DNA of 15,103 nt, taken from contig JANYKP010000461.1 of NCBI GenBank assembly GCA_025358195.1, positions 1 to 15,103 on the forward strand, written 5' to 3'. Positions within the stretch are counted from its first letter, which is position 1. Each line of letters starts with the position of its first letter. Of the stretch, positions 7,197 to 14,169 are shown piece after piece. A program made the position numbers and the translations under genes. The notes below the pieces were generated by a model. That model saw only the letters and a program-made list of their open reading frames with translations, was not told the origin of the DNA and did not search any database. Source of the DNA: Cyclobacteriaceae bacterium (GTDB taxonomy: Bacteria > Bacteroidota > Bacteroidia > Cytophagales > Cyclobacteriaceae).

Positions 7197-9548
7197 ATGA
7201 AGACATACCATATCCATATAATGGGCCAGGTGCAGGGAGTGGGTTTTCGTCCCTATGTGTATCGCTTGGCTCACATCGTTGCAGTAACGGGTGAGGTTTA
7301 TAATGGCATTGATGGCGTTCATATTTTTTTTAATGCGACGGAAATCGCGGCAAAAGAATTTTACGAATCGCTGATCAATGATGCGCCCGCAATATCTCAT
7401 ATCACCTCTTCAATTATCAAGGAAACCGCTGATCGTAGCTTTCAAGAATTCAGAATTGTTAGCAGTGAATATGAAGGAGCCTATCAGGTTTTACTGAGTC
7501 CTGATTTCGCTTTGTGTGAAGGTTGTCGCAAAGAATTGAAAAATGAAGATGGTTCTAACCGTCGGGGAGGTTATCCCTTTATCACCTGCACCAACTGCGG
7601 TCCGCGGTATTCCATTATCCATCGTTTGCCGTATGACCGGGAGAATACCAGCATGCGGAGTTTTGAAATGTGCCAGGCTTGCGGACATGAATATGATAAG
7701 CCATCCGACCGACGCTATTATTCTCAAACAAATTCTTGTGCTGATTGTGGAATAAAACTGATGCTCTATTCAAATGAAGGAGAATTACTACTGACGGAGT
7801 ATGACAAAATTATAAGCAACGCTGCCCATTTACTTGAGCAGGGGAAAATCATAGCGGTTAAAGGAATTGGCGGCTACCTGTTGATTTGCGATGCTGCCAA
7901 TAAGGAAAGCATCAGTCGCCTTCGGCACTTTAAACAGCGACCTTCAAAGCCATTTGCACTGATGTATCCCGATGAAGAACTGCTGAGAGGTGATGTGTTA
8001 TTAAGCCCGGTTGAGGTAGAATATTTAACGGCTCCTTCCTCTCCGGTAGTGTTACTCCAACTCAGGGAAAGCCCTTCATCCAATATCTGTTTTGCGGAAA
8101 TTGCGCCCGGTTTAAGCCAGATTGGAGTGATGCTGCCGTATACGCCCGTTTATGAATTGTTATTGAGCGCATTCAAAAAGCCCGTCATTGCCACCAGCGC
8201 TAATATTAGCGGTTCGCCGATTGTGTTTGAAGACGGGCAAGCTATAGCGCAGCTCAATAAAATGGCGGATTTTATTATTAGCAACAACCTGGAAGTGGCT
8301 GTGCCACAGGATGACAGCGTCATAAAATTCAGTCCGTTCGAATCACAGAAAATAGTGATGAGAAGGTCCCGGGGATTGGCACCGACGTATATTAATCCAG
8401 ACGTATCCGTGCCCATTGAAAATATATTGGCCACCGGCGCTCAGCTTAAAAGCACATTCACGCTAACGCATCAACAGAATATTTATATCAGTCAATATCT
8501 TGGCGATCTTGATAATTATAATGTGCAGCAAAACTACCAGCATTGCCTTCATCATTTTTATAGACTGTTAAATATCCAACCTGAAATAATTCTTACAGAC
8601 AAACACCCCGATTACTTTTCTACCAGCAACGGAATAGATTTATCAACAGCGATAAACATTCCGGTAAGACATTATCAGCACCACGAAGCACATTTTGCCG
8701 CAGTCTTGGGAGAAAATAGTTTACTCAGTTTTGACAAACCCGTTTTAGGTGTTATCTGGGATGGTGTCGGGCTTGGCAACGATGGACAGGTATGGGGCGG
8801 GGAATTCTTCATCTATGAAAACAACGAATTTCAAAGATGCAATCACTTCGGGTATTTTGATTACCTTTTAGGAGATAAGATGGCAAGGGAACCGCGCATG
8901 TCGGCGCTTGCTGCAACGGTAGGGCTGGAAGGTGCTGAGGTTTTATTGAGAAAGAAGTTTTCGGGGACTGAATGGTTTACCTATCAGAAAATTCTAGAGA
9001 AAAAGGGGAACCTGAAAACTTCCAGTGCCGGGAGGTTATTTGATGCAGTGGCTTCGTTGCTGGATTTATCAGATATTTCTTCTTATGAAGGAGAAGCGGC
9101 CATGGGTCTGGAAAATCTTGCATTGAATTATTTCAGAGATCATGGGCTCCATTTAGCCGAAACTTATTTCAATAATGAAAGTAACGCTTCCGAAATTTCT
9201 ACCCGTAAAATGTTAGCTGAATTGATCTCGGATGTAATACAGGGAAGAGAAAAGGGATTTATTGCAGCAAAATTCCATTTTTCGTTAGCCGTTCTGATAA
9301 AGAATATAACGATGAAACTAAATATTCAAAATATCGCATTGGGTGGAGGTGTTTTTCAAAATGCACTGTTGGTTGATCTAATCAGGAAACAATTGAATCC
9401 TGACCAAAATTTGTTTATTCACCAGCAATTATCACCCAATGATGAGTGCATATCATTTGGTCAGTTGTGTTGTTATATTATTGAAGAACAAAAACTTGCA
9501 AATTCATCCCTTAAAAACAAAAAATATGTGTTTAGCCATTCCAGGTAA
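7197..9548 (+). CDS. hypF: Carbamoyltransferase HypF, [NiFe]-hydrogenase maturation
   Basis: HypF moves the carbamoyl group of carbamoyl phosphate, through an adenylate, to the C-terminal Cys of HypE; this becomes the cyanide ligands of the NiFe site. At 783 residues it is full length, with all domains in order. The acylphosphatase domain (1-95) has GQVQGVGFRPY at 10-20. Four zinc-binding CxxC pairs lie at C107/C110, C131/C134, C159/C162 and C181/C184. The YrdC-like domain has KGIGGYLLICDA (222-233) and SANISGSP (334-341). The Kae1-like transferase domain has HHEAH (495-499), GVIWDGVGLGNDG and, near the C-terminus, LGGGVFQNA. The start is ATG. It leads hypFCDE, and its last 23 bases overlap hypC in another frame, indicating coupled translation. 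No frameshift or missing motif was seen. Confidence 0.97.
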   Translation: MKTYHIHIMGQVQGVGFRPYVYRLAHIVAVTGEVYNGIDGVHIFFNATEIAAKEFYESLINDAPAISHITSSIIKETADRSFQEFRIVSSEYEGAYQVLLSPDFALCEGCRKELKNEDGSNRRGGYPFITCTNCGPRYSIIHRLPYDRENTSMRSFEMCQACGHEYDKPSDRRYYSQTNSCADCGIKLMLYSNEGELLLTEYDKIISNAAHLLEQGKIIAVKGIGGYLLICDAANKESISRLRHFKQRPSKPFALMYPDEELLRGDVLLSPVEVEYLTAPSSPVVLLQLRESPSSNICFAEIAPGLSQIGVMLPYTPVYELLLSAFKKPVIATSANISGSPIVFEDGQAIAQLNKMADFIISNNLEVAVPQDDSVIKFSPFESQKIVMRRSRGLAPTYINPDVSVPIENILATGAQLKSTFTLTHQQNIYISQYLGDLDNYNVQQNYQHCLHHFYRLLNIQPEIILTDKHPDYFSTSNGIDLSTAINIPVRHYQHHEAHFAAVLGENSLLSFDKPVLGVIWDGVGLGNDGQVWGGEFFIYENNEFQRCNHFGYFDYLLGDKMAREPRMSALAATVGLEGAEVLLRKKFSGTEWFTYQKILEKKGNLKTSSAGRLFDAVASLLDLSDISSYEGEAAMGLENLALNYFRDHGLHLAETYFNNESNASEISTRKMLAELISDVIQGREKGFIAAKFHFSLAVLIKNITMKLNIQNIALGGGVFQNALLVDLIRKQLNPDQNLFIHQQLSPNDECISFGQLCCYIIEEQKLANSSLKNKKYVFSHSR

Positions 9549-9774
9549 AATCCTATCCATAGCAAACAGGGTAGAAGGTGTGATGCGAACGGCCAAAGTC
9601 TTGTTTGGCGGCATCACCAAAGAAACCAATCTAGAGCTTGTGCCTGAAGCCAAAGAAGGCGATTATGTGCTGGTCCATGTAGGTGTTGCGCTTAGTATTG
9701 TGGATGAGGAAGAAGCTCAGAAAACACTGAAGTTTCTGGAAGGCAGCGGGGAGATGGATGAAATTTATAACTGA
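9526..9774 (+). CDS. hypC: Hydrogenase maturation chaperone HypC
   Basis: The 82-residue protein begins MCLAIPGKI, the family signature; Cys2 is the residue exposed after Met removal that holds the Fe(CN)2CO group together with HypD and later contacts the large-subunit precursor. His51 (VHVGVALSIVD) is the second conserved residue. The start is fixed by this motif at an ATG inside the 3' end of hypF, a 23-bp overlap. Length is normal for HypC/HybG. hypD follows after 35 bp. Confidence 0.96.
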   Translation: MCLAIPGKILSIANRVEGVMRTAKVLFGGITKETNLELVPEAKEGDYVLVHVGVALSIVDEEEAQKTLKFLEGSGEMDEIYN

Positions 9775-9809
9775 TGTTTAGCTGATATAAAAACATAATT
9801 GATAAGTAT

Positions 9810-10913
9810 ATGAAATATTTATCCGAGTTCCGCGACCCCGAGTTGGCGGGCCAATATCTTAACGAAATTAAATCCATCGTTCGGAAACCATGGACCATAA
9901 TGGAAGTATGTGGCGGGCAAACACACAGCCTGGTGAAGAATGGATTATTGATTATGCTTCCGGATGAGATTCGGATGGTGCATGGGCCTGGCTGCCCGGT
10001 TTGCGTTACACCCCTTAACCTTATTGATAAAGCTATTTTCCTGGCGGAGGAACGAAATCTAATACTTTGTTCATTCGGGGATATGTTGCGAGTTCCTGGC
10101 TCAAAAAAAAGTTTGCTCCAATCCAAAGCTAAAGGCGCCGACGTGAGAATCATGTACTCACCATTGGATGCTGTGAAACTGGCAAAAGAAAATCCGGATA
10201 AAGAAGTTGTGTTTTTTGCAGTGGGCTTTGAAACAACGGCTCCAGCGAATGCATTGTCAGTAATACAAGCCGAACAGCAGGGAGTGAACAATTATTCCAT
10301 TCTTACTTCGCATGTATTGGTGCCACCGGCTATGGAGGCAGTCTTAAATGATGAGCAAAATGTGATACAAGCCTTTCTCGCAGCTGGACATGTGTGTACC
10401 ATTATGGGTATCTCTGAATATTATCCGATTGTTGAAAAGTATAAAGTGCCCATTGTCGTCACCGGTTTTGAACCATTGGACCTGCTGCAGGGAATATTGA
10501 TGGCGGTACGGCAACTGGAAAACGGTGAGTACAAATTGGAGAACCAGTATAGCCGCGTTGTGAAGGCAGAAGGAAATGCAGCAGCTATAAAACTTTTAAG
10601 AAAAGTATTTGAAGTGGAGGACAGGGAATGGAGAGGTATTGGCACCATACCGGCCAGCGGATTTGAACTGCAAAAAAATTATCGACGTTACGATGCAAAC
10701 CTGAAATTTGATATACAGATTGAAAAGGCGATTGAAAGCAAGGAATGTATGGCAGGCCAGGTATTGAAGGGATTGATGAGGCCACATGAATGTCCGCAGT
10801 TTGGTAAGAAATGTACACCTTCTTCTCCTCTTGGTGCCCCCATGGTTTCTTCTGAAGGCGCCTGTGCCGCTTATTATCATTTTTCACAAGCACTGGAAAC
10901 TACGCCGGCCTGA
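9810..10913 (+). CDS. hypD: Fe-S scaffold protein HypD, hydrogenase maturation
   Basis: HypD carries a [4Fe-4S] cluster and, with HypC, is the scaffold on which the Fe(CN)2CO unit is built. The 367-residue length is typical. Conserved motifs: CGGQTH at 34-39 (the Fe ligand Cys), GPGCPVC at 59-65, GFETTAPANA in the middle domain, and C-terminal cysteines in RPHECPQFGKKCTPSSPLG and EGACAAYY that bind the cluster. The ATG start gives the expected N-terminus. It lies 35 bp after hypC and ends 3 bp before hypE. Confidence 0.97.
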   Translation: MKYLSEFRDPELAGQYLNEIKSIVRKPWTIMEVCGGQTHSLVKNGLLIMLPDEIRMVHGPGCPVCVTPLNLIDKAIFLAEERNLILCSFGDMLRVPGSKKSLLQSKAKGADVRIMYSPLDAVKLAKENPDKEVVFFAVGFETTAPANALSVIQAEQQGVNNYSILTSHVLVPPAMEAVLNDEQNVIQAFLAAGHVCTIMGISEYYPIVEKYKVPIVVTGFEPLDLLQGILMAVRQLENGEYKLENQYSRVVKAEGNAAAIKLLRKVFEVEDREWRGIGTIPASGFELQKNYRRYDANLKFDIQIEKAIESKECMAGQVLKGLMRPHECPQFGKKCTPSSPLGAPMVSSEGACAAYYHFSQALETTPA

Positions 10914-10916
10914 TAC

Positions 10917-11975
10917 ATGACACAACAAAAAATAAGCATGCAACTTCAATGTCCCATGCCTGCTTTCGATTTTGATGTCATCACATTGGGGCACGGAAGC
11001 GGCGGATTGCTTACACGTAAGTTGCTGGAAAGCGGCGTCTTTGAAATATTTAATAATCCGTTTTTGAACGAAAAACATGATGGGGCTTATTTGAATTTGC
11101 CTGGCAACTGTGCTTTTACAACGGATAGTTTTGTAGTCTCACCCATATTTTTTCCAGGAGGCAATATTGGTGAACTTGCTGTGAACGGCACCGTTAATGA
11201 CCTGGCCATGTGCGGCGCGATTCCTAAATATTTATCCTTAAGTTTTATATTGGAAGAAGGCTTGCGGATGGAGGAGTTTTGGGAAATACTGGTCTCTATT
11301 AAAACAGCCTGCCAAAAAGCGGGCGTTCATATTGTAACCGGAGATACCAAAGTTGTAGAAAAGGGAAAAGGTGATAAAATCTTTATCAATACATCCGGCA
11401 TCGGTCAATTGCACCCTGCATCCTCCATCCGGTTGAACAGGATAAAAGCTGGTGATAAGATTATTTTGAATGGAAATATCGCCACACACGGAATCGCCAT
11501 TATGTCCGTGCGCGAAGGGCTGACTTTTGAATCGGATATTATCAGCGATACGATGGCCCTTAATGAAACAGTAATGGCGTTACTGGATGAATTTGGCCAA
11601 CAGATACATTTTTTAAGAGACCCGACGCGTGGCGGTGTGGCCACTACCTTGTCCGAAATAGCCCGTGATGGCGGAGTAGGGATTGAAATTGTTGAAAAGT
11701 ATTTGCCCATTGATGAACAGGTAGCGGGGGCCTGCGAAATTTTAGGCCTCGACCCTGTTTATGTTGCAAACGAAGGTGTTTTTATAAGCATCGTGGACGA
11801 AAAAATTGCAGATAAATATTTGACAACGTTAAAAGGCTTGGAGCAAGGGAAGAATGCAGCAATCATTGGAGAAGTGGTAATTGCACATCCAAAACAAGTT
11901 GTGTTAACGAGTAAGATTGGCGGGAAAAGAGTAGTTAATATGCTTGCAGGAGATCAGTTGCCGCGTATCTGTTAG
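10917..11975 (+). CDS. hypE: Carbamoyl dehydratase HypE, hydrogenase maturation
   Basis: HypE dehydrates the carbamoyl group on its C-terminal cysteine to thiocyanate with ATP and passes cyanide to HypC-HypD. The C-terminus PRIC is the essential tail (Cys352). The N-terminal ATP-binding motif LGHGSGG (24-30), AVNGTVNDLAMCGA and TGDTKVVEKGKGD mark the PurM/AIR synthetase-like fold; FLRDPTRGGVAT lies in the second domain. The ATG is 3 bp after the hypD stop; an internal ATG eight codons in (MQLQCPMP) is an alternative start. The gene is last in the + strand operon and convergent with the peptidase gene, 51 bp away. Confidence 0.97.
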   Translation: MTQQKISMQLQCPMPAFDFDVITLGHGSGGLLTRKLLESGVFEIFNNPFLNEKHDGAYLNLPGNCAFTTDSFVVSPIFFPGGNIGELAVNGTVNDLAMCGAIPKYLSLSFILEEGLRMEEFWEILVSIKTACQKAGVHIVTGDTKVVEKGKGDKIFINTSGIGQLHPASSIRLNRIKAGDKIILNGNIATHGIAIMSVREGLTFESDIISDTMALNETVMALLDEFGQQIHFLRDPTRGGVATTLSEIARDGGVGIEIVEKYLPIDEQVAGACEILGLDPVYVANEGVFISIVDEKIADKYLTTLKGLEQGKNAAIIGEVVIAHPKQVVLTSKIGGKRVVNMLAGDQLPRIC

Positions 11976-12026
11976 CTGCAGAAAATTAGCCCCATACGTT
12001 TTTGTTAAAACGGGCGAATCATCGCA

Positions 12027-12527
12027 TTAATTTTTTGAAATACTTTCAAGCCATTGTATTATTTTATTGAAGGCTATCGGGATGGCGTTGGTGACTGCGG
12101 GACTTAATCCAATGCCAATTTCTTCATTTTCAGCGGTTTCGCACCCGAGAAAAATTACTTTTTTTGGATATACATCCAAGGCTTTTGCCAGCATTAAAGC
12201 CTTCAATGGATTTATGTAATGCATGTCGGCCAGCAATTCATTTTTCTCTTCAGGGGGTAATTGACGGATATCTGTAACATCAATTTCTTTAAAATGAATA
12301 GTTCCTGGTTCGCCGCCCCAGTGGACAACATCCAGCAGCACCAACACATCATATTTATCAAATAATTGCTGAACAAGGTGGATGCCGGCAGAGCCGATTT
12401 CCATCACTTTTACCGAATCCGGTAAACCCGCTTCATTTTGTAATTTGGTTGCAAGCAAAACACCAAAAGCGTCATCCTGCCGCAATTCATTTCCAACTCC
12501 AGCAATTAAAATTTTGAGATTTTTTAT
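12027..12527 (-). CDS. [NiFe]-hydrogenase maturation endopeptidase (HycI/HupD family), non-standard start
   Basis: The enzyme removes the C-terminal tail of the large subunit after nickel insertion. By hand alignment to E. coli HybD, its three metal ligands are kept: the second Asp of QDDAFGV (HybD Glu16), the Asp of LLDVVHW (Asp62), and the His of MHYINP (His93), at the same distance from the shared PKK. The family's first strand and GVGN motif (KILIAGVGNELRQDD) are encoded upstream of the first usable start, TTG at 12485, so a TTG start would lose them. No ATG, GTG or TTG exists between that motif and the in-frame TAG of the Rieske gene. The position expected for Met-Lys is ATA AAA at 12527, which I use as the start. 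It is last of the minus-strand operon and convergent with hypE. Confidence 0.85.
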   Translation of the reverse strand: MKNLKILIAGVGNELRQDDAFGVLLATKLQNEAGLPDSVKVMEIGSAGIHLVQQLFDKYDVLVLLDVVHWGGEPGTIHFKEIDVTDIRQLPPEEKNELLADMHYINPLKALMLAKALDVYPKKVIFLGCETAENEEIGIGLSPAVTNAIPIAFNKIIQWLESISKN

Positions 12528-12533
12528 GGCGTA

Positions 12534-13199
12534 CTATCGGATATTGAAACCTATCAAAAAATTTCCATCCTCATGCAGGGTTATAGGATAGTGCTTCAAT
12601 TTTATGGTGTTATCCCCGGCCTTCGCACCCGTGTGCAAATCATAGATACACCCATGCCATGGACAGATTAAATTATTTTTTTCAATTTTCCCGAATTCCA
12701 TCGAAAGTACAGAATCAGGGCAATTGCTTTGCATGGCGAAGAGCTTATCATCCACTTTGCAGATAAGCACTTTCACGCCTTCAAATTCTTTAAAATAGAT
12801 TTGCCCGGATTCGAGGTCTTTTTTATTTCCGGCAGGTATCCAGATGGGCATTCGTATTTTAGTTTCAAGCTCCGCACCGGAACCGTTTGATAATTTATCC
12901 AGTTGAATGGGCCCACCCTTGCTGGAAACAAGCCCGTCTTCAAACAAATCATATAATGTAAATAAAGATTGTACGGCAAAATCAGCTTCCATTTCGCTGC
13001 GCAGTTCGGGAGACTTTGCTTCTATTATTTTCAACAGGCGGGAGAGTGCTTCTCTATGCAGCATGTCAAAATTTTCCAGCAAAGAAAAGACCATTTCCTT
13101 TGAATAGGATTCCGGGAGTTGCTCGGCCTCCTCAATCAATCGTTGCGTTTTTTGAGCAAGATCATTGTATTGTGTGTCACTAAAATGGACATGATTCAT
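12534..13199 (-). CDS. Rieske-domain protein of the hydrogenase operon, altered cluster motif
   Basis: This is a 221-residue protein with two parts. Residues 1-90 are mainly helical, with no motif I can name (LENFDMLHREALSRLLKII is typical). Residues about 117-220 form a Rieske-like [2Fe-2S] domain: WIPAGNKKDLESGQ, then CPD at 160-162 and CPWHGC at 179-184, followed by YDLHTG. Rieske proteins use C-x-H and C-x2-H; here the first His is Asp162 (codon GAT), while the second box is intact and Cys184 is extra. The domain is therefore either a variant cluster or one without a cluster. Rieske-type proteins occur in group 1h hydrogenase operons and may carry electrons from the enzyme. The ATG start lies 3 bp after the previous stop; its TAG stop is in frame with the peptidase gene. 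Confidence 0.85.
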   Translation of the reverse strand: MNHVHFSDTQYNDLAQKTQRLIEEAEQLPESYSKEMVFSLLENFDMLHREALSRLLKIIEAKSPELRSEMEADFAVQSLFTLYDLFEDGLVSSKGGPIQLDKLSNGSGAELETKIRMPIWIPAGNKKDLESGQIYFKEFEGVKVLICKVDDKLFAMQSNCPDSVLSMEFGKIEKNNLICPWHGCIYDLHTGAKAGDNTIKLKHYPITLHEDGNFLIGFNIR

Positions 13200-13202
13200 A
13201 AT

Positions 13203-13625
13203 TCAATGAGCATGTTTCGGACTATGACTGCTGGCACAGTCATGAACACAATTTTCAAGTTTTTCACCATCGTGATAACAGAATTCGCAATCGGGGCCAC
13301 ATTCTCCATGACCCGCCTTTTGCATGCCATCAAAAGCATTCCTGAAAATAAGACCTGCTTCCTTTTTACCGGCAGCTGTTAAGCTGACGGTGCCAGTTTC
13401 ATGGAGATCGTTTGTTTTTCTTATGATAAAACCCGCTTCTTCATTTTTGATAAGATGGACAAGCAAATTATCCGAATTGGTATTCAATAAAGCCAATAGC
13501 CTATTGAATGGGATGGCTTCTGCTAACGCTTCTCCTTCCATCCAATATAGTATTTGAAGAATTTCTTCTTTCCAGAAAAGTGCATCCAGTGCTGCATGAT
13601 CGCTATTATCCGGAGTATTTTCCAT
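13203..13625 (-). CDS. Small winged-helix-like protein with a Cys/His-rich C-terminus
   Basis: This is a 140-residue protein of unknown family. Residues about 13-100 look like a winged helix: helical segments (LFWKEEILQILYWMEGEAL, NRLLALLN, LLVHLIKNEEAGFI) then a strand pair ending in SLTAAGKKEAGLIF, the usual 'LT..G' end of the wing. The last 35 residues are loaded with ligands: Cys109, 113, 116, 126, 130 and His106, 118, 128, 134, 138, 140, starting HGECGPDCEFC. This can bind zinc or nickel. Its start overlaps the stop of the preceding gene (TAATG), and the Rieske gene follows 3 bp later, so it is a fixed part of the hydrogenase operon. It could be an operon-specific metal chaperone or a regulator; neither is shown. 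Confidence 0.8.
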   Translation of the reverse strand: MENTPDNSDHAALDALFWKEEILQILYWMEGEALAEAIPFNRLLALLNTNSDNLLVHLIKNEEAGFIIRKTNDLHETGTVSLTAAGKKEAGLIFRNAFDGMQKAGHGECGPDCEFCYHDGEKLENCVHDCASSHSPKHAH

Positions 13626-14167
13626 TACGCATCCGTCAAGGCATCGCCTGATATTTCTTTAAATTTAATCGATTCAGCATTATCGGCAATGCAAAGGTGA
13701 CGAATCGTACTGATAAAATCAGGGATAACCGCTTGCACTTCCGCTGTAAACTCAATACCCGCTCTTTCAGGACCTGGTTCTACATCTACTATAAAAGTTT
13801 CATCCGGCCATACGTTAAAATGTTCGCCGATAATCAATAAATTTTCGACGGATATGACCCCTGTCACTGCATCACCAATACATGCTTGTATCATCCCGGC
13901 ATCGGGTAAGCCGCCTTTCCAACGAAAGACGTCAATATGACCTATGTCTCTTGCCCGTCTTTCTATTGCAGCCAATAGTATAATCCGGTCATAGGGCGCA
14001 TCCATCGACTGGAATTTTTGTACGATGGCAATGGGTCCCCAGTTCATTTCTTCCACCTCCGTTCCTTCCGGCCAGCTTATTGTTTGAAGCATGGGCAATA
14101 ATGCAGGACCTAAAGAATGATTGCCCAGGTTATGGTAACCGACCGTACCGACAAGAATTTTTTTCAT
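13625..14167 (-). CDS. Diverged HycI/HupD-fold protein of the hydrogenase operon
   Basis: The protein has 180 residues. It starts MKKILVGTVGYHNLGNHSLGP, like the first strand and loop of hydrogenase maturation endopeptidases (ILVLGVGN-x5-DDG-x-G), and has the later strand IILLAAIERR and ETFIVDVEPGP, which resemble the family layout. The metal ligands are not kept: by hand alignment to HybD, Glu16 becomes His17 (GNHSLG), Asp62 becomes Ala66, and no His occupies the third position. It may be a maturation factor that has lost peptidase activity, perhaps a large-subunit chaperone. A seemingly intact peptidase is encoded in the same operon. It begins 2 bp after the large-subunit stop and overlaps the next gene by one base. 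Family placement is moderate. Confidence 0.72.
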   Translation of the reverse strand: MKKILVGTVGYHNLGNHSLGPALLPMLQTISWPEGTEVEEMNWGPIAIVQKFQSMDAPYDRIILLAAIERRARDIGHIDVFRWKGGLPDAGMIQACIGDAVTGVISVENLLIIGEHFNVWPDETFIVDVEPGPERAGIEFTAEVQAVIPDFISTIRHLCIADNAESIKFKEISGDALTDA

Positions 14168-14169
14168 TG

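Noticed and set aside
9439..9525. Longer hypC frame beginning upstream of MCLAIPG
   Set aside because: HypC function needs Cys right after the initiator Met, so the upstream extension is not translated as hypC.
9692..10291. 199-codon minus-strand open frame opposite hypC/hypD
   Set aside because: It covers the conserved hypD 5' half, and its translation is rich in Ser/Pro/Thr with no motif; hypD is certain.
11997..12012. Hairpin CGTTTT-N4-AAAACG between convergent hypE and the peptidase gene
   Set aside because: The stem is A/T-rich, only 6 bp, and has no T-run on either side; too weak to call a terminator.
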